From assembly GCF_016808095.1 (NCBI RefSeq), contig NC_068975.1, forward strand, positions 24,187,501 through 24,251,500: DNA of 64,000 bases, written 5' to 3'. Below the pieces are notes generated by a model, which was not told where the DNA came from, searched no databases, and saw nothing but the letters and a program-made list of their open reading frames with translations. The translations under genes were made by a program, and so were the position numbers. Source of the stretch: Vigna angularis. Its lineage: Eukaryota > Streptophyta > Magnoliopsida > Fabales > Fabaceae. Shown here piece by piece: positions 1-12,804 of the stretch (its first letter is position 1; each line of letters begins with the position of its first letter).

Positions 1-1274
1 TCTTACCCTTCTTAGTGGCACCACCTTTTTAAGTTCCTTTTCTGTTCTTTCTTTTCCTAGAGGGAGCATCATCGATGATAATGGTGTTTAGTGGCACCAC
101 TTTTGTGATAGGCTCGGGAGATGATTGATGAATGGTCAATGTACGAGGCGGGCTCGTCTTGGGAGTGACTTCAGAGTCTGGCTGAGGAGTATTCACACGA
201 CTTGGGGTCGCTTGGGTCTCAACAATGCTCGGTGAGGCCTTAGATGACTCTCCTGGTCCAAATTTTGCAGCGGTCGCCTTGAACCAATTAATATTTGGAT
301 TTTTAGCTTCCATGATGCCTAGCAAATACCATGAAATTCAGCTTAGTTATAACCATATAGGAAATAAAGTAATAAACATAAAGTATCATACCGAACACCT
401 CAAAGCTAAGGTCGTCCCATGCAAGACAATTTATTACTTTGCGGGAGGAGAGTTGGCGAGGCAAATTGTCAAGTATATTCAAAGTTTCCAGTTCTTCAAG
501 CGTCATGTCAGATTGAGGCCATGAGGTTAACCTAACAGGGTTTTGCATCCAGTACAAGGGAAATTTCGGCTCATCATCCTCCGTAAAGAAGTATGGTCGG
601 CCTAGGTCGGTTATTTATATTTTAAAAAGCTTGTCTTTAAACCCCTTAAAGGACATGGGAAAAAGCTCGAACAACACGTTTCCCAGTTCAGATATTAAGG
701 ACACTCATCCTTGTTTTGCAATCATCCTGGTACGATAGTAATACAAAAAAGTAGCAGGTGTTGGTGTTATATCAAGCACCTGACATATTACAACAAATGC
801 TTGTATGTAACCCCAACTATTGGGATGCAGTTGGGAGGGCGTTGTGTTCAACGCTTTTAGTACGCCCATTTGGGAAGAACTGAATGACAGTCTTATAAAC
901 ATCTCATGAAACATATAGGCATACGCAAAAAAGAAGTCATTGGGATGGTTTCCCTTCCCATGGAAGACTCTTTCGTTTTCTTTACATGCTGAGAGTTTAA
1001 TCAGTGGACTAAATTCTAGGGTTTTTACTATATAGTTATTCTCTACCCTATTTGTAAACAAAGTGCTAAACTCACTCATATCGCGAGAAGCCCATTGATA
1101 TCCACTAATACTGGGAATGGTTTGCCCTAGATCTTCTTCCTCTTCGGGACCTTTAACCAGAACATTACCGTAGACGAAAACCCTTTCGTCGCTTAACATG
1201 GTTTCTTTTGTTCCCTCTGTATTACTTAGTTGGCTGGTAGTAGATGACGGCTTTACCGGTGCAGTCGGTGACAC
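1..1274 (-). pseudogene. Decayed transposon ORF with a putative Transposase_28 (gypsy-type) domain, truncated at the window edge
   Basis: The minus strand reads as one discontinuous protein. The frame from 1274 to 705 ends in a segment with HPNSWGYIQAF and a TFLYYYRTR motif, which resembles the plant 'putative gypsy type transposon' domain (Transposase_28). The same frame continues through stops near 703 and 611 to 557-370, giving a block with TSWPQSDMTLEELETL and LPRQLSSRK. A break follows, and then a Ser/Pro/Thr-rich basic tail at 325-29 beginning EAKNPNINWF. Two in-frame stops and the interruption near 320-370 make this a dead copy. The 3' end runs off the window. The domain match is from memory of the family and would need a profile search. 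No host function is implied. Confidence 0.6.
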
Positions 1275-2287
1275 ACCATCATCATTGCCTCACCTCTGCA
1301 AACTGAGTGCTTTGTGGAAGTAACTGCTGGAAAAATGGAACGATGTAGTGGGTTTATCGTATTTATACGAGGTAATTTCTGGAATAAGAGTCAATAGGAG
1401 TCGTTGGATGAACATTAATCTAAGGGTCGTGATTGCAAGACGCTGCAACTTCCCCAAGAGCGGGAAATGAAAATAACCATTCAATGGTGCAAGATCTTAA
1501 TCCAACGGTACATAATTTTCATCTCTTTTGTTTTTATAGGTGCAAGAGCGGTTACACTACTGAGCCTCAAGTTAGATCCAATATCCAAGCCTATTATAAG
1601 TCCTATAGTTAACTATCGTTAACTCGGACTTGGAGGGCATATGTATGGTATACTATGTTACCCAACCGGTAAGTGATGAAATAAGTTACGCCAAACGCCA
1701 GATTCGACATAGTAACTGAACAGTTTTCTACGTATAGTCTAAACCGATCGGTCTATTGTGTAAATTATAACTTAGGAAGGTGTAGTGGCCTTGTGGGTGT
1801 TGGGCTGCAATTGGGCCAACGCTAATAGTGGTGCTATTGGGCCAGTGGAATGAGCAGGCAAACAATTAGCAACTCAGTAATAGATTGGTTAAGATAATAA
1901 TAACATATTAAGAGTAGTTAAGATAAAGGTTAAATATGTTTTTCGTCCCTTAAGTATCACACGATTTTGGGTTTAGTCTCTATTCGAAACTTTTGTTCCT
2001 TTTAGTCCTCTTAGTTTTGAAACTATTAGAATTAGTCCTTAAAATTGAACGACATTAACTTTTGTTTGATGTGGCAAACGACGAGTCCACGTGTGAGGTC
2101 AGCAATCTCAGTTTCTATGTTAGGTGTCTGCAACGTATCTTTTCTTCTCTAAATCAGATTAGGGTTCTTCTATTCTGATTCATGATTTCACCGGAGCCAG
2201 TGGATTCCTCGGCAGATCTAAAGCAAGACCCAAAATCGCAAGCCCAAAAAAACCCACGAAGGCCAAGCCTGATTTTGGTTCCTCTCC

Positions 2288-2728
2288 TTGAAAGCAGTCT
2301 CCCCCTTCGACTGCTCTGCCTCTCCTCAGGCTCATCCCGTCTTCGCCAACACTGTCGAGGGCTTGCGCTACCCCTTCCTCTTCTCCCTCTCCGATTTCGG
2401 AACCCTCCCCGACAAGCCTCACAAGAACATCATAAGGATGCTCAAAGGGAGGCCCTTTCGCAAGCCCGATATCTTCGACACCATTCAGGACCTGCTCGAT
2501 AAGGCCAAGAGCAAGGGTAAGGATGGGTTGGTCGTCGACGGTGGTGCCAACATTGATGTGGCCAACTTCTCCGCCTCTGCCATGGGGTTTCAGGTTTTGG
2601 CGTTTGAGCCCATGTTAGAGAATTTGCAAAAGATCTGTGAAGGGATTTACTTCAACCAAGTTGCAGATTTGGTCACTGTGTTTGAGACCGCTGCGTCGGA
2701 TCGCGTTGGTAACATTACTGTTTACAAG
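2288..2728 (+). pseudogene. Captured exon of an FkbM-type methyltransferase-like protein
   Basis: This is a 147-codon open stretch inside Pack-MULE 1. It contains LVVDGGANIDVANFSASAMG followed by LAFEPMLENLQ, which corresponds to motif I and the following acidic loop of S-adenosylmethionine-dependent methyltransferases of the FkbM type (usual form VVDxGANxG). Here the glycine-rich loop is altered (GANID instead of GANxG), which would be expected to weaken cofactor binding. The frame ends with VGNITVYK at a good splice donor (AAG|GTTATA at 2728/2729), so the fragment looks like genomic DNA that kept the end of an exon and its intron. No start codon fits a full N-terminus and the methyltransferase core beyond motif I is missing. 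It is a gene fragment, possibly transcribed, not a working enzyme. Confidence 0.7.
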
Positions 2729-2943
2729 GTTATATTTTTTGCTTTATTTATTTTTTTAATTTAATTTTTATGTGCTATTTTTCGAGCTTGAATTGAATTT
2801 ATGTTGTAGAAGGAGGCTTGTTTTAGTTGGATACCAATTTAGTTAGCTGGGAAAGAATCATTTGAAGTGCTTAGAGAGAAGAAACGTAGAGAAAATTGTT
2901 GTTGATGGAAATAGATAAATTAATAAAGAACTATTTCTATTAG

Positions 2944-3198
2944 TGGGAAGCAACACACCCAGTGAAGTATTGGCAAACATCCCCAGAAACTATGGAAAAT
3001 TTAGAAGGGAAAAGCACAGTAAGCATGTTTGAAGAAAAGAACAAGATGGAATCCCGATCATCTATAGAATCCGATGGAAGCATAGAAGTTGGAACATGGA
3101 AAGATGAATCTGATTTTTTTGAACTGGCAGGAATGAAAGAAATTGGTGCAAGGTACTGGAGCTCAAAAACATGGTCAGAAGGAAAGAGAGGCATCTAA
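2944..3198 (+). pseudogene. Unrecognised acidic open frame inside Pack-MULE 1
   Basis: An 84-codon frame follows an acceptor-like site (ATTAG|TGGGAA at 2943/2944) and stops at 3196-3198. It contains YWQTSPETMEN, SSIESDGSIEVGTWKD and DESDFFELAGMKEIGARYW. The composition (clean acidic/serine-rich coding character, no low complexity) looks like host coding sequence, but I do not recognise the family. It does not continue the FkbM protein in any obvious way, so it may be a second captured gene, making the element chimeric. Confidence 0.45.
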
Positions 3199-3406
3199 TG
3201 TGCAATAAAAGCGTAACGAGGAAGATGACATTACACGTGAACTCGTCGTTTGCCACATCAAACAAAAGTTAGTGCCATTTAATTTTAAGGACTAATTGTA
3301 ATAGTTTCAAAACTAAGAGGACTAAAAACAAAAGTTTCAAATAGAAACTAAACCCAAAATCGTTTGATACTTAAGGGACGAAAAACATATTTAACCCTTA
3401 AGATAA

Positions 3407-4274
3407 TAATAACATATTGGCAATTAATATACACATAACGGTAATTGGGCCAACATCAATTTAAAGCCCATAAAAAGCCTATAAATGTAGAAGTAAGTTG
3501 CAGAAGCAAGCTTAATTGACTTCTAATACTTAATTCAATTAAGTTCATAGATTAAAATATGACTTGATCGTCGGAGTGCCTTTAGCAGGTGTCCATCACT
3601 TGAATTGGACTCAAAGAATTTGAAGCGGGCGATTCAAAAGTTAGAAGACAAGAAAGATGACCTCAGAAAAGTGTGTCTCTTGATCTTACTCAATTATATA
3701 CAAAAACAAAAATTATTAAAATAACTCTGTATCTAAAATTTGATACACTTTAAAAAAATTACCTAAACAAACACATATACACATTTGTGTGTATATATAT
3801 ATATTCATAACAACCACACAAAGGTTAATATCTTACCTATAATCTTGTGGACGAAACCACTTCGCATGTCAATTTTGGAAAGAAAGTTTATCACTCTGAA
3901 ATTTATTCATAAGACCAGAAACACTGGATACACATGTTTCGCATAATGACCTCGTTTGTTACAATTAGTCATATAAAAAACATTTCTGAAAATTTGTACA
4001 CATTTATAAGGGTTTCAAAATGATAAAAAAAATGAAAAGAACTTAAGTTCTTATTTAAATGACAAAATATTATGTAAACGGATTAAAATATCTCGAATGT
4101 GCTATATATATATATATATTACGATTTTTTTAAAAGAATGACAATAATGCATATTTGTGAAATTTTATAAACGCTTTGCACTAAGATTAAATAAAAATTA
4201 ATTAAAACGTGAATGCAAACATATTGACCTGGATCACGTGGGTAGCAGCACATTCATTATACGACTACTGAACC
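3407..4274. other. AT-rich intergenic DNA, no gene seen
   Basis: This interval contains short AT microsatellites (near 3792 and 4104) and no open frame with coding character on either strand. Confidence 0.6.
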
Positions 4275-4464
4275 AGTGGCTCAGAACGGCCGAACATATA
4301 AAATGGGACACACATTCCTAGATTCCTTGGTTATGTAATACTGGAACATACACCTGTCAATTTCTTACATATACATCTTATTCAAATTATAATTTAAAGG
4401 TTTAAACAATTTAATTGTTTCTATTTACATGGGTTTTTCTAGTTTAAACATATACCTGTCAATT

Positions 4465-4504
<40 letters not shown>

Positions 4505-4967
4505 TTTCAGGCTCGCCAATCTAAATTTTTTTATTTATATTTTAAAATTGCAATATGTTTTATATCACAATTAATTGCAATATCTTTAGGTAATATGCAT
4601 TTGAATATAAAATTATTTATGTTAGATTAAAATATGTGTTATAGTTCCTTTGTCTAAAAAAGGAAATAGTTTTGCAAAACTGTTTTATAACAAACTTTAA
4701 ATGCTGATAAATCCAATTAATAACATGAATAGTTGATTTTGTCATTTTACTATTATTCAATGAGACAGTATGATGTGAAAGTGTGTCGGTATTAAAATAT
4801 CTATATAATTTAATTTCTAAAATTAAAAACAAACTAATAACTAGTGGCTCAGAACGGCCGAACCATATAAAATGGGACACACATTCCTAGATTCCTTGGT
4901 TATGTAATACTGGAACATACACCTGTCAATTTCTTACATATACATCTTATTCAAATTATAATTTAAA
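4275..4967. repeat. Pair of ~124-bp direct repeats flanking block X
   Basis: Two nearly identical direct copies, 4275-4398 and 4843-4967, start AGTGGCTCAGAACGGCCGAA and end TTCAAATTATAATTTAAA. They differ by a single inserted base that I could see. The 444-bp interval between them holds an AT microsatellite (4471-4502) and block X (4508-4842), which recurs at 49924-50272. In the second block-X copy the direct repeat is absent, so the repeat is specific to this site. Confidence 0.85.
4508..4842 (+). repeat. Block X, copy 1 (paralogous non-coding block)
   Basis: Starts GGCTCGCCAATCTAAA just after an AT microsatellite and continues to ACAAACTAATAACT. It is nearly the same, with small indels, as 49924-50272, which also follows an AT microsatellite. 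It lies about 4 kb upstream of the first CYP79 gene; the other copy lies about 5.5 kb upstream of the third. It contains no open frame. Confidence 0.85.
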
Positions 4968-6534
4968 TACCTCAATGGCTTGAATAACATATATTTAATT
5001 GTGTTGTTAAAGTTAATACGCTTTTTTTGCTTAATTCAATGATATCATATCATGGACCTTTCATCAGTAGATATATGTCTACTATCATTATTAAAAGATT
5101 ATTAATAATAACTGGAGACGAAAGATAGTTAGTCACTCTATTAATTAAGTTACATATCATTTTAAATACTAAAAATTATGCGTATCTAATATTGTTTGTA
5201 TTATGAATTAAAATTTATAATTGATTTATGAATTAAAGTCTAAATTGATCTCTAATATTAATTATTAATATTTTAACTACTTATTAATAAGATTTTAGTT
5301 TATAAAATGATATTTAACTTGGTCAATATATAATGATTAATTATTTTTGTCTCTAATGATTGTTATTTAATCATTTTTTTATACCATATATGGCTCTAAC
5401 ATAACCATTATTACAGACAAAATGGTGGACTCACAAGTATAAATTTAATTCATCATACTAAATTTCGGTTTAGCTCTAAATATTTGTAAATGTTCACAAT
5501 CATCATTTGACAACAACATTATAGTTTTCATTCTCTCATTAAAGAATAGATAGTTGCATTAGAAGATATTATATTAAAATTTAATCTATCAATTAATGGA
5601 AAAATTGTAAATGTTATCAATAATGGTGACTTTGGTTATGCACAAACTCTTACAAATATTTATTTCATCTTCATTAACATTTTTGTTATCTATATATATT
5701 TAATAATGTTTTGTGTTTGTTCTACTTAAACAAAAAATCTTCTTTACTCATTTTCTTCTTAATTATCCTTAATTGCATTTAATTGATATTTAAATTTAAA
5801 TTTATCAATCAAATTTCATGAACAAAACAACATACAAAAAAATAATGCGATTGTCAAATAAAAAATAATAACAATAAATTACCTAACAATATTTACAAAT
5901 TTCACAAAAGAAATTTTTCGAAAAAAGAAAGCCATACATATAAGCTCTATTTTTTTTTTCAAATCAATCATTTTAGCACAAAATTGTAGATCTTTCTATA
6001 GTAAAAAATTGCAGCATGTGATTGGCCCTTATTATTGGCTACCCCAAGTATGAACCAATGACGCTATTGTGCAACAATAATCCTTTTGTACTCACCTATA
6101 TAATTGCACTATCAGTATATCATCAGTGAAGGTACATATTAAAATTCAAAATTATTTGGTTTAATAATTTTCTTTTTATCTTACTCTAATATTCTTATTA
6201 TTTAATAATATTTTGTATTTATTTTAGTTAAACAAAAATAATTACTATTTGTTCAATTTTTTCAAATTATATTTAATTAATATTGAACTAATAAAAATAA
6301 AATAAATTTTCTTATTATATAAAAGTAAATATTGCTTCTAAGACACTATGTTTTTTTTATAAAAAAAATATGTTTTATTCATTATAATATCTTCACAGCT
6401 TTGGTCTTACATGATACACTTATAACATAATTAACATCCTTTATTTTTTTTCTTATAAATAATAAAAAATCAATATAATACAACTCTTTTGCATATAATA
6501 TTTAAGATGCTTCAACTCTTTTGCATACCTACGA

Positions 6535-6617
<83 letters not shown>

Positions 6618-8600
6618 TTTAATAAATTTTATGAAAGATATTACAATCAATAATATAATAATTTTAATCATAACGCATTTCAACAAACCATGTCAAATAT
6701 AAATCTTTGATAAAACAATCCGAACAAATTTAACAATATCAAATATAACTTTAATTTTAATATCTACTAAATTTTTAATAAAAAAATCAGCTCAAATTTA
6801 TATAAACTTACAATGTCCACCTCAATAATTCTAAGTCCTGAAATTCTTGACAACTTTATTAATACAATACAACATTACATCTTCAAACTTAAAAAATTAT
6901 TTAATTACATAATTATTTTTTAATTTTTAATTACATAATTACAATAATTATAGTTATAAATTATTTAATTAAAATCATTTTATAAAAAGTTTAATTTAAT
7001 GAAAAAATAATTAAAACCATGAAACTTATTTATTTAATAATATTAAAAAAAATTAATTATTAATTACATATAATTTAAAATATTTTATATACATTTAAAT
7101 ACATTATTTAAAAATTATAAATTATTTGAAATAATAAAAAAATTAAAAAAGTAAAAGTTTGTGAGGTTCACGACTCAACACAAGAAGTCATCAACCCTTA
7201 CAATTTTAATTATTTTATACTTTTATTAATTTAAATAGTTTATATTTAATATTTTTATTAATTAAAATAGTTTATAATGTGCATGAAATACAAAATGGAT
7301 GATTCAACTTATAAATAATTAATTTTAATTGGATTGTGTATGAAAATAATACAAAAAATATGACACTCCAATTAAAAATCCGTTCTTAAGAAAAGTATTA
7401 TATAAAGATGAGTGATCTAAATAGAAAAGTAATTATAATTTTTGAAGAGATATCAATAGCACTCTAAATAATAATATTAAAAAGTAATACAAATTTACAA
7501 ATTAGACAAATTAGACGCATTTTCATTTACTCTACCGCTGCATACAAATCAGAAAAGGTTTAATCATGCACGTGTTTTTTATGTGAAGAATTTTCATGCT
7601 GTATATCCACTGTACGAGAATTCAAAAATAATTCTGGTCAACATGACAATTTTACATTATAATACATATCTCTCATATGATAAAAGAGATTGATTTTAGT
7701 ATCTTGATTGTGGATTTTAAATAAGTAATCAAATTTTAATGGTAGTTTGATTACTTGTTTCATTTTCTTCTTGAGAGGAAAGAGTTCTGTAGAATTTATA
7801 AATAAACGTGAGTGTTTCTTATAAAATAAATATATCCTGTAAAATATTAGTTGTATTTATATTAACATAAATTATGAGTTTATATTCTTATTAAAATAAT
7901 ATTTACATGAAGAGTATAATAATAATATAATAATAAATAATAACTAATATATAAAATTATAAAAATTTAATTTTAATATGTAAATTTTATCTAAATAAAC
8001 ATGTGTTGTTTTATAATGAAAAATTTAAAGAATCTTTTTGGATTGTATTTTTTAATATACCTACTAAAAGCAAAAATGTTATAACCTCCATTTTCATGGT
8101 ACTCGTTTAACAACATTTAGTAAAAAATTTTAAAAGTGTAAAAAGGTATTATATTATAGAATAATGATACACATACACTTTCATTCTATCTACATTTATT
8201 ACACTTAATGAATATATTTATTACACTTAATGAATATATAGGTGGAAGTATTTAATACTTCATTCTTTTATTTACATATTAGTTATTCCTAATTAAAAAA
8301 AGAAAACTCATTTTTTTTCTATCTCTGTCTTTTTATCGCATTATATAGTAATCTATAAACTTATATTTTTACTTTCTCTATACGTGTATATATCAAATGT
8401 TGATTGACTTTTTTTTGGGAAAAATGAATAATTATTTTATTAATAATTGGATGAAACGTATTTATATTCAATAACTATAAAAATAAAATAATCATAAAAA
8501 AATAGTATTTAAAAAAAATAAAAAATAAGACAAGATTATATCAAATTTTAAAAAAATTGTATGGGTAAAACAATTATTTCTCATATTATTTTCCTTTCTT
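4968..8600. other. AT-rich intergenic DNA upstream of CYP79 gene 1
   Basis: About 3.6 kb of very AT-rich sequence with no coding potential. It includes a long AT dinucleotide run (about 6537-6614) and a small duplication of ATTTATTACACTTAATGAAT near 8205-8235. The minus-strand frame across 6453-6686 exists only because of the dinucleotide run. Confidence 0.6.
6537..6614. repeat. (AT)n microsatellite, ~39 units
   Basis: Uninterrupted AT dinucleotides. Similar AT tracts occur at about 4471-4502, 12770-12800, 15014-15107, 35229-35293, 49884-49922 and 54640-54688. Confidence 0.95.
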
Positions 8601-8627
8601 ATATTCCGTATGCAGCTTTAGATAGGC

Positions 8628-8635
8628 TATAAATA
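8628..8635 (+). promoter_or_regulatory. TATA box of CYP79 gene 1
   Basis: TATAAATA lies 99 bp upstream of the ATG at 8727, followed by a plausible leader. The same octamer, in the context TATAAATAGG, precedes the other two CYP79 genes. Confidence 0.7.
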
Positions 8636-8726
8636 GGCATCAAGTTTTGGTCATGAATCATCCACTTTTTCTCTAAAAGCCTTAGGCAAAGTACTTACCT
8701 TCTTCGTCACAAAGCTTTTCCAAACC

Positions 8727-10616
8727 ATGGCTCAAACCCCATTTCTTCTGTTGTCAAATTTTCAAAGCTTTTGGCCTTCTTTGGTTGTCATAATCACCTG
8801 CTTCACCATTATGATCAAAACCCTAAGGTCTAACTATATCCAGACTTATTCCAAGAAACAAAAGCCGAAGCTCCCTCCTGGACCCAAACCATGGCCCATT
8901 GTAGGCAATCTTCCTGAAATGCTTGCAAGCAAACCTGCTTATAAATGGATACATAATCTCATGAAACAAATGAACACTGATATTGCATGTATCCGCTTAG
9001 GAAATGCCTATGTCATCCCAGTCACATGTCCCACCATTGCTACCGAGTTCTTGAGAAAACAAGATGCTACTTTTGCATCAAGATCACTCAGCCTGTCCAG
9101 TGATCTCATTTCTAATGGATATTCAACAACAATTTTTGTGCCCTTCGGTGACCAGTGGAAGAAAATGAGGAAAATCATAACCCACGATTTGCTTTCTCCA
9201 CACAAACACCTATGGCTTCACGACAAAAGGACTGAAGAGGCCGACAACCTTATGTTTTACGTCTACGACAAGTGCAAAATGGTGAATGATGATGGTACTT
9301 ATGGCCTTGTGAATGTTAGGAATGTTGCAAGGCATTATTGTGGCAACCTCATCAGAAAAATTACTTTCAATGTAAGGTATTTTGGGGAGGGTAGAGAGGA
9401 CGGAGGAGCCGGTTTTGAAGAAGTAGAACATGTTGATTCCATCTTCGATTTGCTCAACTACATTTATTCCTTTTCTGTTTCTGATTATATGCCATGCTTG
9501 AGGGGACTTGATTTGGATGGCCATCAGAAGAAAGTGAGGGAAGCTTTGAGGATCATCAAGAAGTATCATGATCCCATCATTCAACAGAGAATCAAACAAT
9601 GGAATGATGGATTAAAGGTTGATGAAGAGGACTGGCTTGATGTTCTCATCTCTCTGAAAGATTCCAACAATAACCCATCGTTAACATTTGAACAGATCAG
9701 TGCACAAATCATAGTAATATATACTTCACTTCTCTCTTAGTTTGTCTTTCCCTACTTATACTAACACGTTAAAGCAAATCATATTCCACGAGGGAAAAAG
9801 GTTTAAAAACATACATTTTTTATTTTATTTTCCATCTCACCTCTGCCATTTTCTCGTTTACCTTTTTTTAAACCTGCGTATGAGTAGTTTGTACGGTATA
9901 CAGTAATTTACGATTTGACTCCATATCATGCACGTTGAAAATATGAAATTTGATATCATTCAAACTCTAAGTCAAACTGTTTGTAGGAATTGATGATTGC
10001 AACAGTGGACAATCCATCCAATGCATTTGAATGGGCACTTGCTGAGATGATTAACCAACCTGAGATACTGCGCCGAGCTGTCGAAGAATTGGACAGTGTG
10101 GTAGGAAAAGACAGGCTGATCCAAGAATCAGACATACCTAAGCTCAACTATGTGAAGGCATGTGCCAAAGAAGCTTTTCGTCTTCATCCCATGGCTCCTT
10201 TCATTCCTCCCCATGTCTCTATGAGTGACACTGTTGTGGGGAATTACTTCATCCCTAAGGGTAGCCACGTATTGCTAAGCAGACAAGAACTTGGAAGAAA
10301 CCCAAAAGTGTGGAATGAACCCTACAAGTTCAAACCTGAACGCCACCTCAAGAGTGATGCAGATGATGTGGTTTTGACTGAACCAAATCTGAAGTTCATA
10401 TCATTCAGCACAGGAAGACGAGGTTGTCCCGGAGTGATGTTAGGAACGACAATGACAGTGATGCTGTTTGCTAGATTGCTCCATGGCTTCACTTGGACTG
10501 CACCACCCGATGTTTCAACAATCAACCTTTCTGAGTCAGACGATGATATTCTTCTTGCACAACCACTTCTTGCCATTGCTCAGCCAAGATTACCACAAAA
10601 GCTATATCAACTCTAA
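8727..10616 (+). CDS. CYP79-family cytochrome P450, gene 1 (amino-acid N-hydroxylase, aldoxime-forming)
   Basis: Two exons, 8727-9713 and 9987-10616, joined across a 273-bp phase-0 GT-AG intron, give 538 residues, the normal CYP79 length. The ATG has a good context (AACCATGGC). In order: a hydrophobic ER anchor (about residues 12-30), the proline-rich hinge [11 protein letters not shown] (about 47-57), the I-helix motif [16 protein letters not shown] just after the intron, in which CYP79s have Asn instead of the usual oxygen-activating Thr, the K-helix ExxR in KEAFRLHP (Glu391, Arg394), PERH (instead of PERF), and the haem loop [10 protein letters not shown] with ligand Cys476. CYP79 enzymes N-hydroxylate an amino acid twice to give an aldoxime. 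The substrate cannot be read from sequence; a CYP79D-like Val/Ile enzyme is my inference. Its closest neighbours are genes 2 and 3, from which it differs at roughly a third of positions by eye. Likely polyadenylation signals are AATAAA at 10663 and 10679. No defect seen. Confidence 0.93.
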
Positions 10617-10684
10617 ATTAAACCCAAATTTAATTTACCTAAGCGTTTATATTTTATCATGAAATAAATGGAGTGTGAAATAAA

Positions 10685-11793
10685 AAATGTAAACGTCTCT
10701 CTTATAGTGTAAAAAAGGACTCAACTTGGTTTTTAACTGTGAGTCTCTTTGTATTAGTATTTCAGAATCATGTTATTCTCATCTGAATAAATCTCAGTTT
10801 AGATATCACTTCTTTTGAACAGATTTTCGAAGAACCATAACATTAATAAAATATAGAAAATTAACAATATTTCCAATGTAAATTAACTTAATAAAACAAA
10901 TGTCTACGAATCTTAATCTCATGTGCGAAGGAGAAATCTCCATCAATATGATGTGGCTCCTGTGTAAGCACGTTTGCTACATCCATTTCACAGAAGTTTC
11001 TGAAGTCACGTTCTATACAAGTTGGTTTCATCACTGTGACATCACAGTCTTATCTCAAATTTATTAAATTTCAAATGATTAGGATAACTTGTATCAAATT
11101 TATTAAATTTTGAAAATATGTTGATATTATATAGTCATTAAATATGAGACATTATATACTTTTTTATTAGCAGATATTAAATATATTTTATAAGTATTTT
11201 GTTCTGAAAACATACTTTTTGGATTAAAAGAGAAAAATATTATAAGTTAGTTTTTATATCAATTCTTAAATAATATATAAAAAATTGTGTATCAGAATAA
11301 TATATAATTAACTAATAATTACAAATGACGAGTGCTGTATAATGGGTCTTATTTACAAATACTGTTGTTAAAAAACTGCATTGTGTTTAAAAAATTGAGT
11401 TGTTTTAAAAAAAACCTTTTAATTTAATTTTAATATTTAATTATATTAAAGTAAAATTTATTAAACTAAAATATAACTTATTAGATTGAAAATATATTTT
11501 ATAATAAAATATTTATTAATAACAACATAAATAATTAAGATATTTTAACTAATTTAAAATAATTCAATTTGATTTAATTTGTAGAGTGTAGTTAAATTTA
11601 TATATAGTTATTGTAATTAAACTAGTCTTCATAACCACTTTTAAAATTTAATGAAATTTTGTAGTAATTCATTTATTTTACCACACCCGTGTCAAATTGA
11701 AAGAAATTATAAGGCCAGCCAGGAAAGAGGTTGTACTAAAAACAAAGTAGTGGTTCTCATTGAATGCAATTTGTTATTTTAAATTTTAGGAGT
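10685..11793. other. Intergenic DNA, no gene seen
   Basis: AT-rich sequence downstream of CYP79 gene 1, with no convincing open frame, RNA gene or element boundary until the solo LTR. Confidence 0.55.
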
Positions 11794-12768
11794 GTAATTG
11801 TGGTACCTCATTAAAAACACACCCAAAAACCTTATGAACGGACCCAAAAACCTTATGAACGGACGCCAGGTGTCAAGCGCCGAGGATCCAAAAATTAGAT
11901 AGTGGAAGGTAGGTGTCGGCAGATGAGCGAACGCTCATTTTGACGTGGGAAGCAAAACTGATTTTCACAAATTCACGTCACATTCTCTGCATGCACTCTT
12001 CTTCCCCAAACTCTGAAAATCTCATTTCTCCTTCTTCTCACTAAAAGCTCTCCCTTCTCTCTACCAAATCTCACCATTTCTCTTCTCCGATAATCATTCA
12101 GGCATCGTAGAAGCACTTCCGGCTTCCAGAGCTTCAGTTTGAACCGATCGGTTTCGAGTTCTGAACTGATAAGTTCTTCTTCTCCCTTAGTCGTTCGTTC
12201 TCTGGCACATGCAAACCAAGTTCTGGTTGCATGAATTCATAGTCTCGTTCTGAAACATTGTGGTATGTTGTTTGGTTTAGTTTGAAGAATTGTTGAGCGT
12301 TGAGGGTAGAAGGAATTGTAGTCAGGCGAACTATTTATGCCTCTAGGAACGTCCGTTCACGCTCAGAGGTAAGGGAAGCTTATATAATTTAATTGTATGT
12401 TAGTTTTTACGTTCGTTTTTAATGGATGCATGTTTGTTGAGTTGCTGAATGTATATGGAATATGATGGTTGATATGTTTGACTATATGATGTATGAATAT
12501 TTATGATGATATGGATGTTGAATTTCATGGAAATAGATATTGAGAAGTGAATTGCTATAAAGAATTATATTTATGAAATTTCCTATGAAAGTGTATGTTC
12601 GTCACTTAATGGTCTTTGACCTTTCAGTTTCTCTAGGGGACTTGTTCGGAATTGGATTCTTTCATTTGGGAAGAATCCTAGTTGAGGACGAACGTCTTCG
12701 TGTTATAATACTATGCATGAGCGTTCGACCAAGGATAGTCGTTCCTTGGTATTCGGTTACAAACTTAA

Positions 12769-12804
<36 letters not shown>

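Larger units (their letters stand above)
1918..3406. mobile_element. Pack-MULE 1 (Mutator-like element with 9-bp TSD and captured gene sequence)
   Basis: The element body is 1927-3397 (1471 bp). It is flanked by a perfect 9-bp direct repeat TTAAGATAA at 1918-1926 and 3398-3406, the size typical of Mutator-like elements. Its ends are long inverted repeats of roughly 170 bp (about 1927-2095 and 3226-3397), beginning GGTTAAATATGTTTTTCGTC and returning as GACGAAAAACATATTTAACC. It carries no transposase. Between the ends lie a methyltransferase-like exon (2288-2728) and a second open frame (2944-3198). A longer copy of the flanking motif (TTAAGATAATAATAACATAT) also sits at 1889, so the flank was locally repetitive, but the 9-bp duplication abuts both ends exactly. 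Confidence 0.88.

Noticed and set aside
6453..6686. Minus-strand frame with a long Ile-Tyr run
   Set aside because: Translation of an AT microsatellite.
9008..9599. Minus-strand frames opposite CYP79 gene 1 (also 28737-29064 and 56351-56678)
   Set aside because: Shadows of the P450 coding sequence; the plus-strand frames carry all family motifs.
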